Shown one piece after another: positions 56,262-64,000 of a stretch of 64,000 nucleotides of DNA. The notes under the pieces are model-generated. The model made no database searches. It was given only the letters and a program-made list of their open reading frames with translations, and was not told where the DNA came from. The position numbers were made by a program, and so were the translations under genes. Source of the DNA: Eucalyptus grandis (lineage: Eukaryota; Streptophyta; Magnoliopsida; Myrtales; Myrtaceae). The stretch is taken from positions 4,464,001-4,528,000 of the forward strand of contig NC_052612.1 in the NCBI RefSeq assembly GCF_016545825.1, read 5' to 3'. The first letter of the stretch is position 1. The number at the start of each line of letters is the position of its first letter.

Positions 56262-59200
56262 TGTCACGCCCCGATCCTCCGAGCGCGTGTACATCCCACT
56301 CTGGTCGATACAAATGCGACTTCCCAGGACACGTCGCCGACCCATTCAATTTTATTATGCATGCGGAAGCGAAACAAATCCCCGACAACATTTAACTTGG
56401 GATAGAAAAGCAAGCAATCAATCACAACCAAACAAGCTTTCTTATAAACACATAGGTTTATATACAACACTGGATTGTTTACAAAATAGACAGGCTCAAC
56501 AATTAGGGAACCGTCCTATGACCAACTTGTCGACACGTTCGCCGATTCTTCAGCCTCCACCTTCCGAACTCCAAGACTTCCTGGTCCTCCACGACCGTCA
56601 TCTAGGGACTCGAAATATTATCCCACAACCGGGATGAGACTACGTCTCAACGAGTCCTACCATCTAAAACTCAATTAGGAAGAAAATACGCTTCAGGGCA
56701 CTCTAGCCACACAAATAGGATAGAGGACTTACCTCTCCTCAGTCCATTTCCTGCACGTCAGTACATTTCATATTCAAGTAATGCTCGCACAAGCTGAAAC
56801 TACCGACATACCCATCGGTCTATCAATTCAATCAATCCAATTGATATCATACGATCCACATATCTATCAATTCATACCATCTATTAAACCATACCATCTA
56901 TTCATCCATCAATACATTCACGGCTCACACAAGCTGAAATGGATGCAATGCTCTCACAAGCTGATATAGATGGTAGCTCGCACAAGCTGATATATACATA
57001 GATGATAGCTCGCACAAGCTGATATATGGATCGTTGCTCTCACAAGCTGATAAAACGATCTTAGCTCACCAGAAGCTGCCATGTATTCAATATAGTATAC
57101 TATAGCTCACCAGAAGCTGCCGCAATATTCCATATAGTATACTATAGCTCACCAGAAGCTGCCATATATATATATGTATATTATAATTGCTCGCCTAAGC
57201 GGATACATATATATAAACCAATGCTCGCCAAGGCTGATCATTCAATAATAAACCAACTCATACCTCAATTCAATCATTCAATCAATCCAATCAATTCAAA
57301 CTGGTCATACAGACCAATTACGGTGCTAAAAGCCAACACGGGTATTTTCAAGTTAAATACCACAACTTCATCAATATCACTCAATTCCACACTTTTGGAA
57401 TTATTAACCATAATCATCAATCACTCAATTTCTCAATTTAAACATACAATTAACACAAACCGACTGCACTGCTGCGATCAGCGCGAAATTCTAACGACCG
57501 GCCATCCCGGCATAATTTTCAAAATTATTAAATAATTAAATTTAATTCCGAAAATTAAATAATTAAATATTATTTTATAATAATATAATTTAATAAAATA
57601 ATATTTATAAATTCGAAATAATTAATTAATTAAAAATAATTAATTAGGGCTTAAACAAGATTGCACTAATTTAATAATACAATTAGCCCTAATTAAACAT
57701 CCATTAAGCTAATCATACAACTAATCTAATTTACATTAAAATAATCTAATCTAACCACATAAACCTAATTAGACTAATCTAAGCACCCTTAAGCGTCATT
57801 AACTCATTAAGCAAGAATTAGAGGATAAACTCACCGGATTAACGAGCCGAACGGCTTAAAACGACAAGGACGATGCGAGGATCGATAGTCTCCAAGGCGG
57901 GCCTAGCTTCCGGGGTCGGGAAGCCGGCCAAAACGGGCCAAACCTTCGCTGCGATACCCATTTTTCCAGCTTCTGTCCGCTGCTGGTTGAGGCCGAAAAT
58001 GAGCAGATCCGGGGCTGGTTGGGGTCGGGAATGGGCGGAGGAGCTGAACCGGACTTAGGCGGGGCTTCACGGTGGCCGGAGGTGAGCTGAACGGCTCCGG
58101 CTGAGCTTCCCCAGATCTGGAATGGTTGCTGGAACAGAGGAACCGGCGAGATGGAGACAGAAACGGACGGAGATGCACGCGGGTAGGGTGACGGCGTCGC
58201 GGTGGCACGCGGAGACGAGCGGCGCTGCTGGCTGCTGTCTACGACGGAGAGGGAGCTGCCGAGGTCTTCTTCGACTTGCTGGGTTCTTCGTACAGCAAGA
58301 ACACGAGCAGCAAGAACAGAGATGGAGAGAGGCAGCGACGGGAGAGGGAGAAGGAAACGGAGGCGTGCGGGCTGGACGAGCGACGGCCTCCGGCTGGGAC
58401 GAACGGCGACAGGCGGAGCTGCTGCTCCGGTGTTCTTCGGTTGCTGGGCTTTCAAAATGAAGAAGATGGAGAGAAGCAAAACCAGTCGCACGGTAGGGAG
58501 AGGGAGGAGAGAGGCAACGGAAGAGAGAGGGAGAGGAGAGAGAAGGAAGATGGGACCACTTTCTTTCATTTTCTTTTCTTTTTCTTTAATCCTCACACAT
58601 GGCCCACCATGACCTAAGATGACCTCACAATCCACTCACCCAATTCTCCACAACCTCTTCCAATGGTTGCATTTTTCATTTTCCGCCGGGGTCCAATTCT
58701 TGTACACTTAATTTAATCAATTCTCAATCAATTCCATTCAATCAAACTCAATTAAATTAACCCATGTGTCCTTGGCCTTCTCGACATTTCCCCATCAAAT
58801 GATCCAACTTGCATCCCGAAGATTCGATTAAAAATGGCCTCTAACAATCCCGAACAAAAACAGCCTTTACTTTCTTTTTCTGCCAAAATCTCGGTTTGTA
58901 GAAAAATCTTCTTGAGATGAGTCAACATTCCTAAAATGAATTGTGACTTGACAGAACTTCCAATTTCGTAATCGGATTCAATTTCACTAAATTCAATCTA
59001 GCGACTTTAGCGCATCCTAATCTACCTAGGGTAGCTTTTAAGAATTTTTTGTGCAATTGACTCGTGGTTGATTTTTTTTTCAAGCCACAAAGTGCATCTT
59101 CGACACACGACGACTCTTGGTTGTCGTAGAAATCTCAAGGTTTCAAATACGGACAGTGGTACCAAAACGACAGAGAAATCGGCCTAGTGCCGATCAACAA

Positions 59201-59494
59201 GAATTGTGCAATTAGGTGGAATCACCCACACTAAATTACATGGTTCTCGTTGAATCGACCTATCTCCGGTCTCTAATCGGGTCCAGGCCGTAATGATCCT
59301 TGCAGACATTAGACGGTCGAGCCAGCTCGCCTTCTGTCGAATTCCAAGTCTATCAAGCGTTTAGATTCCTTAACTGCTTCACCCGATGACTAGTTATCTC
59401 GTGAGCGCCAACCTCAGGAAGAAAGCTATAGACGCGAAGATGAAATGCCCGACTTATTTAATTGAAACCAAAATTGGAAAATCGGGATGTCACA
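56262..59494 (-). mobile_element. Complete 3.2-kb LTR-type insertion (solo LTR or non-autonomous) with 5-bp target-site duplication
   Basis: The element starts TGTCACGCCCCGATCC and ends AAAATCGGGATGTCACA, so it has TG...CA termini with imperfect inverted ends. It is flanked by ACAGG at 56257-56261 and ACAGG at 59495-59499. TG/CA ends and a 5-bp duplication are diagnostic of LTR integration. The minus strand, which starts TGTGACATCCC, is the probable sense strand: it carries a CT-rich leader region (58640-57860) and a donor-like CCGGTGAGTT at about 57832-57841. No gag or pol was found. Either it is a very long solo LTR or a non-autonomous element. A second, diverged copy ends at base 324 of the window. 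Confidence 0.85.
56780..57245 (+). repeat. Minisatellite of GCTC(G/A)CACAAGCTGATA / GCTCACCAGAAGCTGCC units
   Basis: About ten units of roughly 30-50 bp repeat, each with GCTCNCACAAGCTG or the variant GCTCACCAGAAGCTGCC, separated by ATAT-rich spacers. The variant group at about 57064-57165 also repeats a CATATAGTATACTATA-like palindromic spacer. The array lies in the LTR-type element. Confidence 0.85.
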
Positions 59495-59499
59495 ACAGG

Positions 59500-60369
59500 T
59501 ATGGAGAATTTACTTCATCCTTTGTTTCGTTTGTCTAAAATGATCTCAAGTTAAGGTACGGGGAAGAAAATGACTTTTCTTAATATCATAAAAAAATTCA
59601 AATTATATCAATGGTGATATAAATATCTCATTTTTTTTTGTATCACAAAAATCCTAAACTTGTTTATTGTGACGTAAATATGGCCAACTTTGTTTTTATC
59701 ACAAAAAAAAAAACTATAACTTATACATGTGTAACATATATATATATATATATCCTCTATTTTAATTTCATCCAGTGTATATTTATCACACTTATATAAG
59801 TTCGAAGTTTTTTATGACAAAACCAAAGTTTGGAGTATCTGTTACAATGGACAAGTTTAGAATTTTTATCGATGCAAAAAGAATTTCGGGATATTTGTGT
59901 CACAGTTAGTATAATTTGAGATTTTTTGTGGTATCAATCTTCGTATTTTTGCATGTTCATTCTCTTGCGACTCTTGCAACTTAAGAATTTTTAATATTAA
60001 ACATCTGATATCTACAAAAACATACTAGAACGTCGCCAATTTTCCATCATCTTTCGAAGCTTGAAACGCCTACTCGATTTCAGACTTTGGAACGGAAATG
60101 GTAAATGCTGTGAAGTACAGTTGAATAAGCTATTAATTTAAATGTTCTATAATTTTATTTTCTATGATCGGTGAACTTCGAACAAAGAGACAAGGGCTGC
60201 GCGTCAATTATAGGACCCCAATCGCATAATTTTCAAAAATATTTAACGTGACTCACGAATCACGTAATTTCGTGCAAGTTAAGGATACTGCCTGGGGACC
60301 GTGAAAGAAAAAGGGGAAAAGAAAGAACATAAATGGGACTAAGTTAAAAAAAAAAAAAAAGACGGAAAA
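59500..60369. other. Intergenic, nothing recognised beyond the end of the interrupted frame
   Basis: AT-rich sequence with a (TA)n patch at about 59738-59752. Apart from the frame ending at about 59556, nothing coding is seen. Confidence 0.4.
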
Positions 60370-61440
60370 AGACAAAAAGTAACTGGGTCCAAATTAAAGA
60401 AAAAGAGTCAGGTCAGGGATCGAAGCATCTCCCCGGTGGGGTGGCTAATTTTTTACACAACTCGGTAACATGACGTGAAAAGGAAGCATGATTGTGATTG
60501 AGTTTTGACGGTTAATATTTTTATACATAAATTATTACTCATCCTTTACTAATTGACCTCTTTAGTCTAATTATGACATGTTTAGAAACGATAAATATTA
60601 TGGGTTGACGTGATCTGATTAGATACATTTAGACACACTACTGCACATTTAAACATCCTTTTATTAGGGTTTATCTCTTAAAAGTATTGTGTTGCACAAA
60701 TCAATTCACAAAAGTGTCGCGTTTGGCTTTTAAAGACATAACACGATCAATAAACGAGTCGAATATGTATGAATGATGCAGACTAGCGAGTATAAAAAGT
60801 ATATTTCTAAGAGTTACGCAGTGAAATGATGTCGAATGTGTAGAAGAGTTCGAAGCAAATGGTCATGCAAAAGAAATGCACAAGCGGATGATATAAATTT
60901 GAAAACCAGACTTGATGGAGAAGATATTTAGCAGGCCCAATGCAAACCCATGAACTTCCTGGGGAAAAAGGTTTGCTTGCTTAACGAGAAAAGTGGCTGC
61001 TAACTGTTCTTTTGGTTTTCCTGATATGGAGGATAACCTACTTATCCTATCTTCACACTCATTCGACTCCTTAAATAGAATCTTATTCATAAAAAATATA
61101 ACGTGTCTGGTTAGATGTGGTATCGTCAAACATTTCCCAAAGTTAATCATGGATAATGAAGTTTTGTAGTTCAAAATTCAGGTAGTCACATATCAAAGTG
61201 CAAGTAGAATTGAGACGAGACTAATTTGACAATAAAATGTCAATTCAACATAAAGCAATAAGCATCATCCATAGATGGGATACTTTTTTCTTTTCTTGCC
61301 ATTTAATGTACGAGATCCCTTACTTTCTTGGGTTCTTGAATAGATTCCATCTTTCGTCCAAAAAAAGAAGAAGAAAAGAATAGATTCCATCTATTGACAA
61401 ACAAGTAAGGAACTATCTCAACATGTATATATATATTCCC
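60370..61440 (+). repeat. DUF4220-upstream repeat, copy 4 (at the gene)
   Basis: AAGAAAAAGAGTCAGG and ATGACGTGAAAAGGA (60395-60485) match 21370-21465. AATTTGACAATAAAA, then CATAAAGCAATAAGCATCAT and CATTTAATG (61228-61310) match the 133-bp units of copies 2 and 3. CAAACAAGTAAGGAACTATC with CAACATGTATAT (61398-61430) matches the end of those copies. So the proximal promoter of the DUF4220 gene belongs to the same repeat family. Confidence 0.75.
61426..61435 (+). promoter_or_regulatory. Probable TATA box of the DUF4220 gene
   Basis: TATATATATA lies about 82 bp before the ATG at 61517. In repeat copies 2 and 3 the same place reads TGTATATTCTT, a weaker match. Confidence 0.5.
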
Positions 61441-61516
61441 CATTATCCCTCCTATAGATTTGTTGTACCCAAAATTATATTAGAGAGGAGAGATAAAATC
61501 CAAACTAAGAAAAAAC

Positions 61517-63675
61517 ATGGCATTTGGCTCCATTTTAGATCTTTGGAAAAAGTGGAATATCCGAGGTTTTGTCATACTAAGCCTCTCGCTTCAAGTATTT
61601 CTCATTTTATTTGCACCCATTAGAAAAAAAATAGCGAACGACCGCATTGTTTTCCTCTTGTGGTTGGCCTATTTGATGGCTGACTGGGTAGCTGCATTTG
61701 GGATCGGGCTCATCTCTCACAACCAAGGTAATTCGTCTGCTAGTGCAACTGACGTCGATGGAGCACTTCAAGCATTTTGGGCCTCATTTCTCTTGCTACA
61801 TCTTGGTGGTCCAGACACCATCACTGCCTTCTCTCTAGAGGACAGCTCACTTTGGCAACGACATATGCTCAGTCTCATATTCCAAGTTGGTGCTGCTATC
61901 TATGTGTTTGTGCAGATATTTCCCATCAACAAGTCACAGGTGATCCCCACGATGTTGGTGTTTCTTGCTGGGGTCACAAAAATGCGGAGAGGTTACGAGC
62001 ACTTAATCTCTCGAGCCTCCCAAGGCTTAGGGAATCAATGCTCTCAGGCCTCCGGCTTGGAAAAACGATAATCTCACAAGGTGCAAACGACAAATTAATT
62101 GAAGAAGTCAATGCTCCAAGGGATGGATACTCTGATGGAGAAGAAGCAAAGCTTCTTGAGAGTACCATGGTGAAGCATGCTTACTATTTTTTTCAAATCT
62201 TTAATGTCTTCATTGGGAACCTTATATTCAAACGTGAGGAACGCAAAATGAGCCGAGAGTATTTTTGCAAAGTTTCCGCAATAGATGCATTAAGGGTGAT
62301 ATCAATTGAACTCAATTTCATGTACGAGGTGCTTTATACAAAAGCTTTGGCAATACATTCCAGGTGGAGCTACATTTTCCGCTTCATAAACTTCACTAGC
62401 ATTGTGTTGGCTTTTGTTTTATTCAATCGCTTGCAGAAGGATGGGCTCTTTGAACTTGATGTAGAAATTACTTATTCCCTTCTTTTTGGAGGAATTGCTC
62501 TTGATGTGATAGCTCTGTTCATGCTTATTTTCTCTGATTGGACTGTTGCTGGAATCAAGTGGTATACCACAGGATCATCTAAACTAGATTCATTTCTCCA
62601 CAAGTTGGTATCTACCACGGATGAGCTGAGGGAGCCCCGCTTCGTTGTAGGTGAAGCGGAGAATAATAGCAATGTTATTTACACGGTCTTAGATACACCA
62701 TTAATATTTCGAAGGTGGTCGGAATCTATCTCTGCTTGCAACCTTTTTTCCGAGACTTTGAAGGAGAGTCCGACAATGATGTATAAGCATGATCGTCCTT
62801 GGGGCATCACCACTTTTTCTAATATCTGCAATTTTCCATTTTGTGTGGCTAAAAAGATCATCTCTTGTCTCCAAGAAGCTGGTGAGATTATAAGAGGCCG
62901 TGGTCCAAGGGAAAGACTAATGATTGCGAATACGAAGTACGTGTCAAAGAATCCCTTTATTAAGAAACTATGGATTTATATCTTTAATGAGCTCAAACGC
63001 AAATCCGAGAATGCAAATGATCTGGCAGAGGTGAGGGAAATATTTGAGGCCCGAGGTAACCTATTTCTCGAAAGTGAGCCGGTGGGGATTGAATGTGGCC
63101 ATCTTTTATTGTATGTCACCGAGGTTAATTACGACGCTAGTATAATAATGTGGCATCTTGCTACCGAAATGTGGTACAACAATGAAAAATCCACAGGCGA
63201 AAACGATGAAAGGGAATTCAGTAAGATCCTCTCCGACTACATGATGTATCTTTGCCTTAATCAGCCCAATGTGACGTTTGCTGTGGAGGGGATTGCCCAA
63301 ATGACATCAGCGGAGACGGTGCGCGAGCTATGGGGCCATGCTGACGGTGCGACCAAGGATGTGAAGGGGCTGTGCAAGATATTGTCAGGTATTTTCGAAC
63401 CGACATCCCCGCTCCGTGGACCGGGGATTTTGGCCCTAAAGTTGGGTAGCCTCCAGGATTTGAAGTGGAGGGTGATGAGCGGAGTGTGGGTTGAGATGCT
63501 GTCATATGCAGCAAGTCATATAAGGGGAGAGGCACATGTGAAGGTGCTAAGCAAAGGTGGAGAGCTTCTAACCTTTGTCTGGCTATTAATGGCTCATTTC
63601 GGCTGTCTATATATACCTGAATGGGGCATGCACTATGAACCCTTGGGGGAATGGACCAATTTGTCTAACTTCTAA
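61517..63675 (+). CDS. DUF4220/DUF594 membrane protein, single exon, one 1-nt frameshift
   Basis: The frame from ATG 61517 (MAFGSILDLWKKWNIRGFVI) runs to about 61977, and the rest of the protein continues in another frame to TAA 63675; adding one base gives 719 residues, normal for the family. The two parts meet at the A-run 61978-61982: homologs continue GVTK into a (Y/N)AER-like word, which needs six A where five are present. The N-terminal DUF4220 part has several hydrophobic segments (FVILSLSLQVFLILFAP, IVFLLWLAYLMADWVAAFGI, later IVLAFVLF and SLLFGGIALDVIALFMLIF). The C-terminal DUF594 part shows SDYMMYL and EAHVKVLSKGGELLTFVWLL. The family is plant-specific, often in tandem clusters, and of unknown biochemistry. 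Unless the base is an assembly error, the product stops at 184 residues. Confidence 0.9.
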
Positions 63676-64000
63676 ACGAATTTGCAATTCAGTATGTCAC
63701 TGTTGATTCAATAACTAATATTTCGTGTATGTTTACGTATATAATGATGCTAATATTTGTAGTACATTGTGATGGAAGCTATAGTATGATAGCTATAGAA
63801 AAATTATTGCAAGATATAGTATTATGTTTAATTTCATGATTTATGCTTCCATGTAATTGCCATGCTAATTAATTAATAAATGGCCTGCGCGAATGCCATG
63901 GATATTGCTCAACGGAGGAAGATTGCATCAAGATATCGAAGCGAAGCAGAGAAGCGTTGTCGGATCAGAATAAGATAGAATAAATGATCATAATAGATAT
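63676..64000 (+). other. 3' region of the DUF4220 gene
   Basis: AT-rich sequence with the best poly(A) signal AATAAA at 63875-63880, some 200 bp after the stop. Nothing else is recognised before the window ends. Confidence 0.45.

Noticed and set aside
57856..58635. 259-codon open frame on the minus strand
   Set aside because: It lies in the GA/CT-rich part of an LTR-type element, is compositionally biased (Pro, Ser, Leu, Arg), has comparable open frames on the other strand and shows no domain.

Overview
This is nuclear DNA from a flowering plant, almost certainly a eudicot. The genes have many introns with plant-type GT/AG junctions, the proteins are plant-specific (a chloroplast outer-envelope pore, a plant ITPK4-type kinase, a DUF4220/DUF594 membrane protein), and plant L1-type LINEs and long LTR sequences fill the gaps. 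A run of 100 N at 21481-21580 shows that this is a draft scaffold. The lineage could be a woody rosid such as Myrtaceae, but that is only an impression from the repeat style.

Layout. 1-22.7 kb is repeat-rich. It holds an LTR end, a reverse-strand LINE cut by that LTR, a chimera of a DUF4220 pseudogene with a nucleoside-hydrolase exon, a MITE-like element with a minisatellite, a long LTR-like element, a second LINE of the same family on the + strand, and several copies of a ~133-bp-unit tandem repeat that also lies upstream of the DUF4220 gene at the far end. 22.7-55.1 kb is the gene island: a polygalacturonase pseudogene (+), a FRA3/5PTase12-like inositol polyphosphate 5-phosphatase relic (-), an intact HOL-type thiol/halide methyltransferase of eight exons (-), an inositol trisphosphate 5/6-kinase of the ITPK4 type (+, one frameshift), a tRNA-Ile(AAU) (+) and the chloroplast outer-envelope pore OEP37 (+, one frameshift near the N-terminus). 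55.1-60.3 kb holds a 3.2-kb LTR-type insertion with a perfect 5-bp target-site duplication, lodged in an exon-like open frame. 60.3-64 kb carries a single-exon DUF4220/DUF594 gene with one 1-nt frameshift.

How the genes relate. This is an inherited neighbourhood and not an operon. From memory of the Arabidopsis map, polygalacturonases, 5PTase12, HOL1-3, OEP37 and ITPK4 all lie between about At2g43860 and At2g43980, so the island is collinear with that block except that ITPK4 and OEP37 are exchanged. Two of the genes (5-phosphatase and ITPK4) belong to inositol-phosphate metabolism.

Several coding genes differ from an intact reading frame by a single missing base, whereas the methyltransferase joins perfectly over eight exons. 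This could be real decay or residual assembly indels, and the two need to be separated before any of these genes is called dead. I found no convincing new biochemical system. The most interesting material is the recurring DUF4220-upstream repeat cassette, the nested transposon history, the captured nucleoside-hydrolase exon and the methyltransferase with a plastid-like N-terminal extension.
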